Source: Hyphomonadaceae bacterium (GTDB taxonomy: Bacteria > Pseudomonadota > Alphaproteobacteria > Caulobacterales > Hyphomonadaceae). Taken from it: a DNA stretch of 64,000 nt. The notes beneath the pieces are model-generated. The model saw only the letters and a list, made by a program, of their open reading frames with translations. It made no database searches and was not told the origin of the DNA. Of this stretch, positions 41,649 through 51,087 are shown in pieces. How positions within the stretch are numbered: the stretch's first letter is position 1; every line of letters begins with the position of its first letter. A program made the translations under genes and the position numbers. Where the stretch lies: contig JANQQC010000015.1 of the NCBI GenBank assembly GCA_028285145.1, forward strand, positions 25,662 through 89,661. Reading direction: 5' to 3'.

Positions 41649-42836
41649 ATGACGCATGATTCTCGCCCCCACTTTCTTGAATTTTTTGCTGGTGGCGGCA
41701 TGGCGCGGCTTGGGCTTGAGCGCGACTTTGACTGCGCATTTGCCAATGATTTCGATGCGGCCAAGTGTGCCGCATACGCGTCGAACTTCGGCGATGAGCA
41801 TCTAATAACGGGCGACATTACTGCGATAGCCACAAAGGATCTGCCATCCGCGACGCTCGCCTGGGCGAGCTTTCCCTGTCAGGATTTGTCGCTTGCGGGC
41901 GCGAGAGGCGGGATGACCGCAAACCGGTCGGGGACGTTCTGGGCCTTCTGGAGCCTTATGCGGGATCTGTCGGATCAGGGGCGTGCGCCGCCGATAATCG
42001 TGCTTGAGAACGTGCCGGGTTTGCTGACCTCCGGAGGCGGCCAGGATTTCGGCGTCCTCATCGATGCTTTGGTATCAGGCGGCTATCGAGTCGGCGGGCT
42101 CGTACTCGACGCGGCTGACCACCTGCCGCAGTCGAGGGCACGACTTTTCCTGATCGCGGTCCGGGGACGTGTGCCGGGCGAACTCGTCGCCAGTGATGCC
42201 GCGTATGGCATCACGGCCGGCCTTCGCGGGGCCGTTGACCGCCTTTCGCCGCAGGCTCGCGCCGCCTGGCTTTGGTGGCGACTGCCGGCCCCGTCCGTAA
42301 GCCGCCCGGTTCTGGCGGATCTGGTTGAGCGCGACGTTGAAACGGCCATCTGGCGAAGCGATGCGAAACTGGATCATTTGCTGTCGATGATGACGCCGGC
42401 TCATCTGGCCGCCGTTGAAGCCGCTGAGAGATCGAGTGAGTTCCGGGTCGGCGCTGTGTATCGGCGCATGCGCCAAGGTCAGCAGCGGGCCGAGGTACGC
42501 TATGACGGGATGGCCGGATGCCTGCGGACCTTGAAGGGTGGGTCTTCGCGCCAGCTGCTGTTGGTCACGCAGAGCGGCCGAACACGCTTGCGGCCAATGC
42601 TGGCCGTTGAGGGCGCGCGCCTGATGGGCTTACCGCCGGACTACGAGCTGCCCGGCAAGACAACTGCCGCTTTCAACCTGCTTGGAGACGGCGTCTGCCC
42701 ACCCGTCGTGGTGCATATTTCCCGTCAGATTCTCGCTCCGCTTTCTCGATCTCTTAATCTCGGGGGCGATATGGCGGGTGACGATGCAGACATTGCCAAA
42801 TTGTCATTGGCAGCCGCCGGTGCGGCACGTTTGTAA
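41649..42836 (+). CDS. Orphan C5-cytosine DNA methyltransferase
   Basis: 395 residues from ATG 41649, where homology begins; in-frame ATGs at 41592 and 41556 exist and no site has a clear Shine-Dalgarno. Motif I LEFFAGGGMARLGLERDFDC, motif IV ASFPCQDLSLAGARGG with catalytic Cys, motif VI IVLENVPGLLTSGGGQDFG, motif VIII LPQSRARLFLIAVRG, and motif X in the C-terminal LLGDGVCPPVVVHIS. No restriction gene or Vsr lies beside it, so a regulatory or protective orphan enzyme is likely. Target sequence cannot be predicted. Confidence 0.9.
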   Translation: MTHDSRPHFLEFFAGGGMARLGLERDFDCAFANDFDAAKCAAYASNFGDEHLITGDITAIATKDLPSATLAWASFPCQDLSLAGARGGMTANRSGTFWAFWSLMRDLSDQGRAPPIIVLENVPGLLTSGGGQDFGVLIDALVSGGYRVGGLVLDAADHLPQSRARLFLIAVRGRVPGELVASDAAYGITAGLRGAVDRLSPQARAAWLWWRLPAPSVSRPVLADLVERDVETAIWRSDAKLDHLLSMMTPAHLAAVEAAERSSEFRVGAVYRRMRQGQQRAEVRYDGMAGCLRTLKGGSSRQLLLVTQSGRTRLRPMLAVEGARLMGLPPDYELPGKTTAAFNLLGDGVCPPVVVHISRQILAPLSRSLNLGGDMAGDDADIAKLSLAAAGAARL

Positions 42837-42896
42837 ATAAGTGCTGCAAGCGCTACCTAAGTTGTTGGGCGCACACGACTGGATACAGGGTTTTCG

Positions 42897-43904
42897 ATGC
42901 TTCATCCTTCGACCAAGAGACTGATCGACAAGCTCCGTGAGAAAACCGGTGAACAGGCGATTGCCTGGGCGGAGGGTGAAAACGATACGCTGGTCTTCGA
43001 TACCGAAGGCTACCGGGTGACGCTGACCGATAGCCCGGTGGAAGTAATCCTTCTCGATCCTCTTGGGAAGGAGCTGGAGCGGGCGACCAATGATGACCTC
43101 GCGGGCGCACAGGCAGCCGACGGGCAGACCTATGCCGATGTGCTGGCGAGCATGCGGGGCGAGGCGCAGCGCATTGCGCGCGGGGCCGAATATGCAATTG
43201 AGCGTGTCCTGGCTGGACTGGAGAAGTCCGACAAGGAAACCGCGATTCCGCCCATTGCGACGGCTGAGAAGACTGCTCACGGCGACGCCGAGGATGCGCC
43301 AACGGAAACCGACGAAACCAGCCTGCTGGCGGGGACGGCCACCGATAAGCCGACAGAGGTTGAAACGGCGGTCCACAAGCTCGCCGATGAAGTGAAGAGC
43401 TCCGCTCCGGCTATGCCGGAAAGCCCTGCTCCACCGCTCCGTCAGCGTGAGGAGCCCATGGCTGTCCGGCCGTCTTCCGGAGTTGAGATTCCGCTGACCT
43501 CCATCGGCGCAGTCGCTGGTTTTAGTGGGACGGTACAGGTTGAAGACACATCCGTTGAACAGGCATCGACCGTCCAGCCGGATGTGTCTCCCGTTATTGA
43601 GGATCATGTCCGCGACGAGGTGCAGGCGGTGTCGACGGAAGATGGACACTCGAGCGAGGATGCGCTCGCGTCCAAGCTATTGTCGCAAGTTGCCAGCGAA
43701 GCTTCGTCGCCCCCGGTTTCCTCTGAAGCCGTGGATGAAGCCAATAACGTTCTGGCAGACCCTTTTGCGTCCAGCTCTGCATCCGGGGCTGCACCGGCAG
43801 CGGCTGTCGAGCAGCCCGAACCGGCGACAGAGACAAGTGCTGAGCCCACGCCCGACGATCAGGGCAAAGTTAAAACGACAACGCGCTTCAATCCCTGGAA
43901 TTAA
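42897..43904 (+). CDS. Unrecognised acidic protein with disordered C-terminal two thirds
   Basis: 335 residues. Residues 1-~115 form a plausible folded domain (MLHPSTKRLIDKLREKTGEQ, beta segments, then a helix GAEYAIERVLAGLEK). From ~115 to the end it is acidic, Ser/Pro/Ala/Val-rich and low complexity, finishing in a basic-aromatic tail (KVKTTTRFNPWN). The layout resembles bacterial scaffold proteins, but I recognise no family. It follows the methyltransferase by 60 nt. Confidence 0.65.
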   Translation: MLHPSTKRLIDKLREKTGEQAIAWAEGENDTLVFDTEGYRVTLTDSPVEVILLDPLGKELERATNDDLAGAQAADGQTYADVLASMRGEAQRIARGAEYAIERVLAGLEKSDKETAIPPIATAEKTAHGDAEDAPTETDETSLLAGTATDKPTEVETAVHKLADEVKSSAPAMPESPAPPLRQREEPMAVRPSSGVEIPLTSIGAVAGFSGTVQVEDTSVEQASTVQPDVSPVIEDHVRDEVQAVSTEDGHSSEDALASKLLSQVASEASSPPVSSEAVDEANNVLADPFASSSASGAAPAAAVEQPEPATETSAEPTPDDQGKVKTTTRFNPWN

Positions 43905-44099
43905 AGCTGCCCGCCCGGCTAGCGACTCAAGGTGCCAGATGGTGCCGCTTTTCGTTGCGAAATTGACACGTAAGCGAGCGAAACGCAGACGCTGGAGCTG
44001 ATTCTGCGGCCGGTGAGTTGATCGAATCGCCACCCTCCAACACAAGCCAATCAAGACGGCGCGGACGGTGCGCGTCGGTCGATTCTGTTTTGGCAAACG

Positions 44100-46430
44100 A
44101 TGAAAGCGGCGCGCGCAATGTCCCTCAAACTCGCAATCATTTCTCTTGGTGTCAGCGCTGCGGCTCTGACCGCGGCAAGCCCGGCTCTCGCACAGGAAGC
44201 CGAAGACGATACGGCCCGACTCGGAACGGTCACAGTGACCGCCCAGCGGATCGAGGAAGACCTGCAGGATGTGCCGATTTCCATCACGACGGTTGGCGGC
44301 GAGAAGCTCGACAATCTGAAATCCGGCGGTGCGGATGTGCGTTTCCTGTCGGCGCGCGTGCCCAGCGTTGTAGCGGAAAGCTCTTTCGGGCGAACCTTTC
44401 CGCGTTTCTACATTCGCGGCATCGGCAACACGGACTTCGACCTGAATGCGAGCCAGCCCGTCTCGCTGGTTTACGATGATGTCCCTTATGAAAATCCAAT
44501 TCTGAAGGGCTATCCGGTCTTCGATCTGGAAAACATCGAAGTGCTGCGCGGGCCGCAGGGAACGCTGTTCGGCCGCAACACGCCGGGCGGCATCATCAAA
44601 TTCGACTCCAAGAAACCGACCGATGAGTTCGACGCTTACCTCCGCGCCTCTTACGGCAACTACAATACATCCGAGCTTGAAGGTGCCATTGGCGGCCGCG
44701 TGGATGAGGCGCTCGCCGTTCGCTTTTCCGGCATTGTCCAGCACCGGGATGACTATGTCGATAATGCCTTCACTGGCGAAGACGATGCTTATGAGGGCTT
44801 CGATGAGTGGGCCGGGCGCGCACAGTTTCTGTTTACGCCGTTCGACAACGACTTCTCGGCCCTCCTGAACGTCCATGCCCGTGACAATGAAAGCTCGGCC
44901 CGGTTGTTCCGCGCCAATATCATCGATCCCGGTTCAAACGGCGTCGGATCGGGGTTTGACCGCGACACTGTATTCTTCGATGGCGGCGATCAGAGCCTCA
45001 ATCAGGAGGCCTTCGGCGTCACGTTGCGGATTGAGAAATCCGTTACCGACACGGTCGACCTGACCTATGTGTTCGGCCGGGAAACCGCAGAAGTGGAGTC
45101 ACGCGGCGATATTGATGGCGGCTTCGGCGCAGCTTTCCTTGGCGAAGGCAATTTCGGCCCCGGCTTCATTCCATTCCCATCGGAGTCCGGTGGGGCCGTC
45201 GATGATTTGACGCAGACAACCCATGAGTTCCGGCTTGCCTTCGATGATGGCGGTCCGCTTCGGGCGCAGACGGGCGTGTTTCTCTTCGATGAAGACATTC
45301 AGATCACGTCAAGAAGCTTTGACACGCTGGCCCCGGGGCAGCCGGAAAACGGGCGCGCCGTCCGGAAAGGCGTGACGGAGAGCTTCGCGTTCTTCGCCTC
45401 ACTCTCTTACGATCTGACCGACCGCTTCACGGTTGCTGGCGGGGCGCGGTTTACGGACGAAGAGAAGTCCTTCGAAGTTGAGCGGATCACCAGCCCGTTT
45501 GGAGCAGGTCCTCTCGGTCCGATTGCAGGGTCGACCGGCGACGATCAGGTCAGCTGGGATGTCTCGGCGACCTATCAGGCGACCGATGAGGTGAACGTTT
45601 ATGGACGTGTCGCCAAGGGCTTTCGCGGGCCATCGGTTCAGGGCCGACTTGTGTTCGGGGATACGGTCTCAGAGGCCGATTCTGAAACGGTGTTGTCCTA
45701 TGAGGCGGGCGTGAAATCCGAGCTGTTGGACAATCGTCTCCGCGCAAATGCCAACGTCTTCTTCTACACGCTGGAAGACCAGCAGCTGACGATTGTGGGT
45801 GGAATCGACAATACCGTCGCTCTCTTCAATGCCGATGAAGGCGAGGGCTATGGCTTCGAAGCTGACATCGAGGCGGTGGTGACGCCGAATCTGCTGGTGA
45901 CGGCGGGCGTGTCCTACAACAACACCGAGATCAAGGATAACCTGCTTCTGTCACCGGGCTGTGGTGCCCCGTGCAGCGTGCTTGATCCGTCCGTGTTCCA
46001 GAATGCCGATGGGTCGATCACGCAGGTCTCGGCTGCTGATCTTCCCGCTTTCGATCCGGCTCCGGATTCCACGTTCCTCGGCTACAACATCTCCGGGAAC
46101 TCTTTCCCGAACGCGCCGGAATGGATCGGCAATGTGACGGCTCGCTATGCGATCCCGGTTCAGGGCGGCGAGTTCTACGCCTTCACTGACTGGGCCTATA
46201 AAGGGGACGTGAACTTCTTCCTCTATGAAAGCGCAGAGTTCGGACAGGATGGCTACTGGGAAGGCGGCCTGCGCCTCGGCTACAAGTCGGACCGGGGGTA
46301 CGATGCTTCGATCTTCGCCCGGAACATTACCGACGAAGAAGCGCTGACAGGTGCCATCGACTTCAACAATCTGACCGGCTTCGTGAACGAACCGCTGACC
46401 TACGGCATCACGCTGTCCATGCAGTACTGA
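44100..46430 (+). CDS. TonB-dependent receptor
   Basis: 776 residues (a second in-frame ATG at 44118 would start closer to the signal peptide LAIISLGVSAAALTAASPAL). TonB box-like GTVTVTAQRIEEDLQDVPIS at the mature N-terminus, plug domain with ENIEVLRGPQGTLFGRNTPG, and a 22-strand barrel ending in an aromatic residue (SMQY). Of the siderophore/carbohydrate class common in Caulobacterales; substrate unknown. No FecR/sigma pair nearby. Confidence 0.93.
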   Translation: MKAARAMSLKLAIISLGVSAAALTAASPALAQEAEDDTARLGTVTVTAQRIEEDLQDVPISITTVGGEKLDNLKSGGADVRFLSARVPSVVAESSFGRTFPRFYIRGIGNTDFDLNASQPVSLVYDDVPYENPILKGYPVFDLENIEVLRGPQGTLFGRNTPGGIIKFDSKKPTDEFDAYLRASYGNYNTSELEGAIGGRVDEALAVRFSGIVQHRDDYVDNAFTGEDDAYEGFDEWAGRAQFLFTPFDNDFSALLNVHARDNESSARLFRANIIDPGSNGVGSGFDRDTVFFDGGDQSLNQEAFGVTLRIEKSVTDTVDLTYVFGRETAEVESRGDIDGGFGAAFLGEGNFGPGFIPFPSESGGAVDDLTQTTHEFRLAFDDGGPLRAQTGVFLFDEDIQITSRSFDTLAPGQPENGRAVRKGVTESFAFFASLSYDLTDRFTVAGGARFTDEEKSFEVERITSPFGAGPLGPIAGSTGDDQVSWDVSATYQATDEVNVYGRVAKGFRGPSVQGRLVFGDTVSEADSETVLSYEAGVKSELLDNRLRANANVFFYTLEDQQLTIVGGIDNTVALFNADEGEGYGFEADIEAVVTPNLLVTAGVSYNNTEIKDNLLLSPGCGAPCSVLDPSVFQNADGSITQVSAADLPAFDPAPDSTFLGYNISGNSFPNAPEWIGNVTARYAIPVQGGEFYAFTDWAYKGDVNFFLYESAEFGQDGYWEGGLRLGYKSDRGYDASIFARNITDEEALTGAIDFNNLTGFVNEPLTYGITLSMQY

Positions 46431-46454
46431 GTTCGGATCAGACGATAAAACAGG

Positions 46455-46490
46455 AAAGCCCGGAGCATTGGGCTCCGGGCTTTTATTTTT
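46455..46490 (+). terminator. Intrinsic terminator after the TonB receptor
   Basis: AAAGCCCGGAGC-ATTGG-GCTCCGGGCTTT followed by TATTTTT. Strong 12-bp stem, similar in sequence to the terminator at 40821. Confidence 0.93.
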
Positions 46491-46503
46491 GGAGCAGGCT
46501 CAC

Positions 46504-46872
46504 CTAGAGCGGCGAGACTTCCATCACCTTGTAGACGAGCGGTTCTTCGCCGTGATGCGCGAAGGTGACATACTCGCCGGGGGTGAACTTGTGGTCTCCC
46601 AGACGATGGGCAGGCTCATCCGGACCTTCATGTTCCTCGTCATACCGAATGCGCCAGTGGCTACCGGAATGGGTGAGCCACCCATCCGCCTTTTCGTTGG
46701 GATCGAAGTGTAGCCGCTGGACGACGCACGCCTGCCGGTTTTCCCGCCATTCTTCGAGATCGATCGCACCGTCCGCCGTGAGCGGTGCATGGATGATGTA
46801 GCCCTGCCGCGGATCACCTTCGGGATAACCCTCATTGCGTCCGAGGCGCAGCGTGATGCGCTTCATAGTCAT
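46504..46872 (-). CDS. Unrecognised small soluble protein
   Basis: 122 residues, acidic, rich in Trp and His, with alternating beta-strand-like segments (ITLRLGRNEGYPEGDPRQGY, WLTHSGSHWRIRYDEEHEG, YVTFAHHGEEPLVYKVMEV). GGAGGAT is well placed before ATG. Twelve nt downstream of the universal stress protein gene, likely co-transcribed. The pattern suggests a small beta-barrel, but no family is recognised. Confidence 0.65.
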   Translation of the reverse strand: MTMKRITLRLGRNEGYPEGDPRQGYIIHAPLTADGAIDLEEWRENRQACVVQRLHFDPNEKADGWLTHSGSHWRIRYDEEHEGPDEPAHRLGDHKFTPGEYVTFAHHGEEPLVYKVMEVSPL

Positions 46873-46883
46873 CTCGGATCCTC

Positions 46884-47720
46884 CTAGTGCGCCAGAGCGA
46901 GAGCGGGGGCATTGTCGGCGCGCATCAGCGTCCGGGTCACGCCGCCGAAGAGGAACTGACCGGCACGGCTATGGCCGTAGGCCCCGTTGACGATGAGTTC
47001 TGCGTCTAGTCCCTCCGCTAGATTGAGAAGGCCCTTTCCGGGTGTGCCTTCGAGGGCTTTGACTTCGCCCTTGATGCCTCGGTCAGCCAGCCATGCCAGC
47101 AGTCTTTCCGGTTCATGCGCTTCGCCGCCGGGGCGTTTTGCCAACCCGTTCTCGGCCTGGGCAATGACGACAGAGTCGGCTGCCTGGATGAGATTTGCAT
47201 GAAGCGCGACCGCGCGTGCGGCCTGATCGCTGCCATCCCAACCGATGATCACCGGACCACCCGTATTTGCTTCGGTACCGGCAACCACGACCGGGAGGCG
47301 GCTGTCCATCATCGTGAATTCAAGGGCAGGGCGAAGACTGTTGCTGCCGCTGGCGGCATCTCTCGGGAAGACAATGGCGTCGGCGAGTACGGCAGCGTCA
47401 GCCGCTACCTGCTCGGGAACGCCGACTGCCTTGCGGAAGCTCGCCTGATCCGAGGACAGTCCAACTTCTTCCATAACGGTTTCGAAGGTCGTGTTCGATG
47501 CATCCATCAGTTCGGTTTCGGCATCGGAAATGGTCTGGACGGGAATCGCGCCGATCCCGATGACGAATTCGGAGCCGAAATACGCACTCGCCATAGCCGG
47601 GTCAGGCAGGGTGCAAACCGCCTCGAGCTTTCGGTTCATCCGTTTTGCAAGACTCGCAGCGTAGCGCAGCCCCGCGACATCGTCCGGACCGCGATGGACG
47701 AACATTGAGACGACAGACAT
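46884..47720 (-). CDS. Universal stress protein, tandem-domain
   Basis: 278 residues: two UspA domains in tandem (about 1-140 and 145-278). The second carries the nucleotide-binding signature VNGAYGHSRAGQFLFGGVTR, close to G-2x-G-9x-G-S/T, so ATP binding is probable there; the first domain has lost it. Stress-induced, cytoplasmic. Confidence 0.88.
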   Translation of the reverse strand: MSVVSMFVHRGPDDVAGLRYAASLAKRMNRKLEAVCTLPDPAMASAYFGSEFVIGIGAIPVQTISDAETELMDASNTTFETVMEEVGLSSDQASFRKAVGVPEQVAADAAVLADAIVFPRDAASGSNSLRPALEFTMMDSRLPVVVAGTEANTGGPVIIGWDGSDQAARAVALHANLIQAADSVVIAQAENGLAKRPGGEAHEPERLLAWLADRGIKGEVKALEGTPGKGLLNLAEGLDAELIVNGAYGHSRAGQFLFGGVTRTLMRADNAPALALAH

Positions 47721-47867
47721 GTATTTCTCCCTCGAATAGACGAGGAGAATCCCCCGCCACTACTGAAGTGGGAGGTGTTAGGCCCGTGCGCACTGCGACA
47801 TAAATGCAACTCTGTGACTCATTTGCATCACATTGATTTGGTTGCGGATTTGACCGGCAACACAACC

Positions 47868-48785
47868 CTAGCTGTCAAACTTATCGGCCTTCTTGTCGCC
47901 CAGCAACATGCGTTGCTCGAGCCGCCGTCTCAAGCCGGCATAGTAGGCCTCCAGAAACGGAAGATCTTCTTCGCCGGGCTGCGCGGTCCAGCCGATCTTG
48001 GCGCGGATGCGTTCGGCCACAGCCGCTTTCACCTCCGGTGGAGAGCGCCGCAAGACGTCTTCCAGAACATGCAGCTCATGGATCCCGTAGGCGTCGATCT
48101 GAGCCGGGGAGAAGTTGAAGACGCCCGGCGTCGCAGAAGGGCTCACTGCGGCGATGTCGGGGAGAAGCTTGGCCTTGGGCGCATGGATCACCCACGTGCC
48201 GGCGATGAGGTCGCCAATGCGCAGCTTATCCTTGTTGAAGATCGGGAAGAGCAGGAAAATGCCGGACCAGATCAGGCCCATCAGGCCAATCGTGGCATTG
48301 AGGCTGTCACCGCCCATGGTGAGGAAGGTGAGGGGCAGGAACACCTCGACTTCGCGCATGAAGTTCCGCGCGAAGACGGCATTGGCTGTCAGCCGTCCCC
48401 CGCTACGGGCCGCCACACGCAGGCCGAGGGCGCGCTTGCCAGGCGTTGCCGCGCGTCGCCCAAGCTCGAAGGCGATGAAGTAGAAGTTGCGCAAGAAGAA
48501 GACCAGAACCGAGGCGAGCGCCCAACCAATCTGCCAGCCCTGGAATCCCATGCGAGAGGTCGCGAAAGCGATGATGAGGACGCCGATCAGGATAGATAGA
48601 AACTGAAGAGACAGGTCGATCAGGAACGCACCGGCGCGTTCTGAGGCGTTGGCGATCTTCAGCTCCAGCCGCGCGCCCTCCGGCGTGACAAGATCTCGCC
48701 GGCGCTTGGCTTCGCGTGTGTCTCGAGCGAGGCGAGCGCGGCGGCTTGCGGCAGCTTTCGGATTGAGGGCGGTCGTTTCGCTCAT
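47868..48785 (-). CDS. RDD family membrane protein
   Basis: 305 residues from ATG 48785 overlapping the SpoIIM stop (ATGA). RDD domain: SERAGAFLIDLSLQFLSILI with Arg/Asp-bearing helices and GRRAATPGKRALGLRVAARS. A soluble C-terminal tail of ~100 residues follows (FNFSPAQIDAYGIHELHVLE). Function unknown, possibly transport. Last gene of the MoxR-associated operon. Confidence 0.85.
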   Translation of the reverse strand: MSETTALNPKAAASRRARLARDTREAKRRRDLVTPEGARLELKIANASERAGAFLIDLSLQFLSILIGVLIIAFATSRMGFQGWQIGWALASVLVFFLRNFYFIAFELGRRAATPGKRALGLRVAARSGGRLTANAVFARNFMREVEVFLPLTFLTMGGDSLNATIGLMGLIWSGIFLLFPIFNKDKLRIGDLIAGTWVIHAPKAKLLPDIAAVSPSATPGVFNFSPAQIDAYGIHELHVLEDVLRRSPPEVKAAVAERIRAKIGWTAQPGEEDLPFLEAYYAGLRRRLEQRMLLGDKKADKFDS

Positions 48786-49777
48786 GCGTACCGCTTGCTC
48801 CTTGGTGCGAAGAAGTAAAGCATCCACAGAACGAGCGTTGAGCCGGCAATGCTGTATCTGGCGACATCGCTGGTGATGAGTTGCCGCCCAAAGCCTTCTA
48901 TCAGGGCCGCGAGAAACAGCATGATGACAGCGCCGAGCGCGATCATCGCCGCGCTCTGGCCAGCTTCTCGCGCCGAAGCCATCCGCGACTGCCGGCCGGG
49001 AAACGCGACGGCCCCGCCAATCTTGAAGCCCGCCGCACCGGCCAGCACAATGGCGAACAGCTCGGTCACCCCGTGAATGAACAGCCAGCCGGTGAGTTCG
49101 TAGCCAAGGCCACGGCTCCAGAAGAGGGCGTAGAAGGACCCGATATAGAGCCCGTTATAGATCAGCAGGATGGCCGTCGGCATGCCGAGTGCGAAGCCGA
49201 GCGCAAAGGCGAAAAGGGCGATCTGCGAGTTGTGGCTGAAGAGCTGCGCGGCGAACGCGGCAAGCATATCCGTCGCGCTTTCTGGACCGTCATACAGCGT
49301 GGATCTCAGATACTCCGTCGTCGCATTCGGATTGCGGGAGTCAAAGCCGCCGGAATGGAACGTCCAGTACCACTCCATATCCTGCAGGCAGAGAAAGAAG
49401 GCGAGCGCCCAGCCGCCAAACAGGCAGAGCGCGGCGAGCAGGACCTGTGGCCAGGCGGACCGGACCACGGCCGGCCAGTCACGGCGGAAGAAATCCGCGA
49501 TGCGCTCGCCGAGTGTCGTGCGGGTGCCGTATACGAAAAAATAGCCCCGGGTGCACAGGCTTTCGAGATAGGAGATCACATTCTGGTCGAGAGAAATGGA
49601 GCGCGCGACGGACAGTGACGACACAGCTTGCCGATAAAGACGCGGAAGCGCGGCCATCTCCTCATCGGACAGGGCATCGACGCCGCGATTGCGGGCGCGT
49701 GTCAGGATCAGATCGAGTTTTTGCCAATCGGTCTCGCGCTCTTCGCGGAAGCGGTAGGATCTCAACAGGTCTGTCAC
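48782..49777 (-). CDS. Stage II sporulation protein M (SpoIIM)-like membrane protein
   Basis: 331 residues; soluble N-terminal helical region (DALSDEEMAALPRLYRQAVS) then about six transmembrane helices with LYIGSFYALFWSRGLGYELT and FIHGVTELFAIVLAGAAGFK, the SpoIIM pattern. GTG start overlaps the DUF58 stop (GTGA). In non-sporulating bacteria SpoIIM relatives accompany MoxR/DUF58 genes and RDD proteins; role unknown. Confidence 0.87.
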   Translation of the reverse strand: MTDLLRSYRFREERETDWQKLDLILTRARNRGVDALSDEEMAALPRLYRQAVSSLSVARSISLDQNVISYLESLCTRGYFFVYGTRTTLGERIADFFRRDWPAVVRSAWPQVLLAALCLFGGWALAFFLCLQDMEWYWTFHSGGFDSRNPNATTEYLRSTLYDGPESATDMLAAFAAQLFSHNSQIALFAFALGFALGMPTAILLIYNGLYIGSFYALFWSRGLGYELTGWLFIHGVTELFAIVLAGAAGFKIGGAVAFPGRQSRMASAREAGQSAAMIALGAVIMLFLAALIEGFGRQLITSDVARYSIAGSTLVLWMLYFFAPRSKRYA

Positions 49778-51087
49778 AGCATCTCCCTCCGCTTGATCTG
49801 GAGGTATTGCGAGACGAGCGCAGAGCCAAAGGCGTCTGGCCGCGCCTCGATGATTTGTGCCCCGAGACGCTGAAGCTTCAGGAAGACAAGCTCGCGTTCC
49901 TGCAGAAGCGTGTCAGCGACTACGGCGCGGCCGACATCGTCAGCGGTCTGAGGGCGGGCGTCGATCATTTCCCGCAAGGCATCGTCCTCGAAGGTCGCGA
50001 AGACAACGAGATGCCGGTCGGCCAACCGTTTGACGTTCTCCAGCATCAGTTCGGCTGAGATCGTATCGACGAAATCGGTGAACAGGATGATCAGCGAACG
50101 GCGTTCCAGCCGGCTTGCCAGATCAGACAGGGCGAGCGTGTAGTTCGCTTCTTCCGTGGAGTAATCGAGATTGCTGGCGAGGGCCTGCATCTGGGGGAAC
50201 GCCCGCGGGCCTTGAAGCAGGCCAGTCGCCGCGCCCGGTCGGGCATCAAAGCCAAACAGCATCGTCCGGTCGCCGGACCGAAGCGAGACATAAGCCAACA
50301 GCAGCGCGGCATTGATTGCGTGATCGAGCTTGGGAACGCGGCGCAAGGGCTCGCTCATCAGGCGGCCTGTGTCGAAGGCGAAGACGATATTGTGGTTGCG
50401 TTCCGTGCGGTATTCTTTTGCCAGCAGCGTGCGGTGGCGGGCGGAATGCTTCCAGTCGATGGCGCGGCGATCCATTCCGCTTGTGAAATCCCGCAGGGCA
50501 TCGAACTCGGAGCCTTCGCCCTTTTCGATCTGGGACTTGATGCCGAATTCGGCGTCGCGGGCGTAGAGCCGGATCGCTTCTTCCTTCACCCATCGTGTGT
50601 TGGGCGTGATAGGCACGGTGAGATCGAGCTTTTGCTGCAGGCGCTTCTCAATCAGGCCAAGCGGGCCCCGCCAGCGCAGCCAGAGTGTGTCGAGATGCGC
50701 GTCGCCGCGCCGGAGCGGGCGGAGCGTCCATTGATGAGGACGGGTTCGTCCGTCAAACCCGCGCAAGCCAATGGCCGGTTCATCGCGCAGCTTCGGGCCG
50801 GCATCGACGCGCAGTTCCATCCTTGAAGGTAGCGGACCTTCAGAGAAGGTAATCATCACGTCGGCGGCATCCTCGTCATTGATGTAGAGCAGCGTCGGCG
50901 GATCGACGGTGACTTTCAGCGCACGCAGTCTGGCTGAGATCATTGCGTCGGCCAGCATTAGCCCGCCGACCCCCGCGACCCATCCGGCAGAGACGACCCA
51001 TAGCCCCGGCGCGAGCACGGCGATGGCGAGCATCGCCGGCGCGCCCAGCACCATGAGCCAGACGGCCCGGGGGGTCGGCGCGATCAT
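49774..51087 (-). CDS. DUF58 domain-containing protein
   Basis: 437 residues: two N-terminal transmembrane helices, a beta domain, then the DUF58/vWA-like domain with DFTSGMDRRAIDWKHSARHR and TERNHNIVFAFDTGRLMSEP (a degenerate MIDAS DxGxxM). MoxR ATPases work with vWA-type partners of this family as chaperones for metal or complex assembly. Overlaps moxR by one base (TAATG). Confidence 0.9.
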   Translation of the reverse strand: MIAPTPRAVWLMVLGAPAMLAIAVLAPGLWVVSAGWVAGVGGLMLADAMISARLRALKVTVDPPTLLYINDEDAADVMITFSEGPLPSRMELRVDAGPKLRDEPAIGLRGFDGRTRPHQWTLRPLRRGDAHLDTLWLRWRGPLGLIEKRLQQKLDLTVPITPNTRWVKEEAIRLYARDAEFGIKSQIEKGEGSEFDALRDFTSGMDRRAIDWKHSARHRTLLAKEYRTERNHNIVFAFDTGRLMSEPLRRVPKLDHAINAALLLAYVSLRSGDRTMLFGFDARPGAATGLLQGPRAFPQMQALASNLDYSTEEANYTLALSDLASRLERRSLIILFTDFVDTISAELMLENVKRLADRHLVVFATFEDDALREMIDARPQTADDVGRAVVADTLLQERELVFLKLQRLGAQIIEARPDAFGSALVSQYLQIKRREML

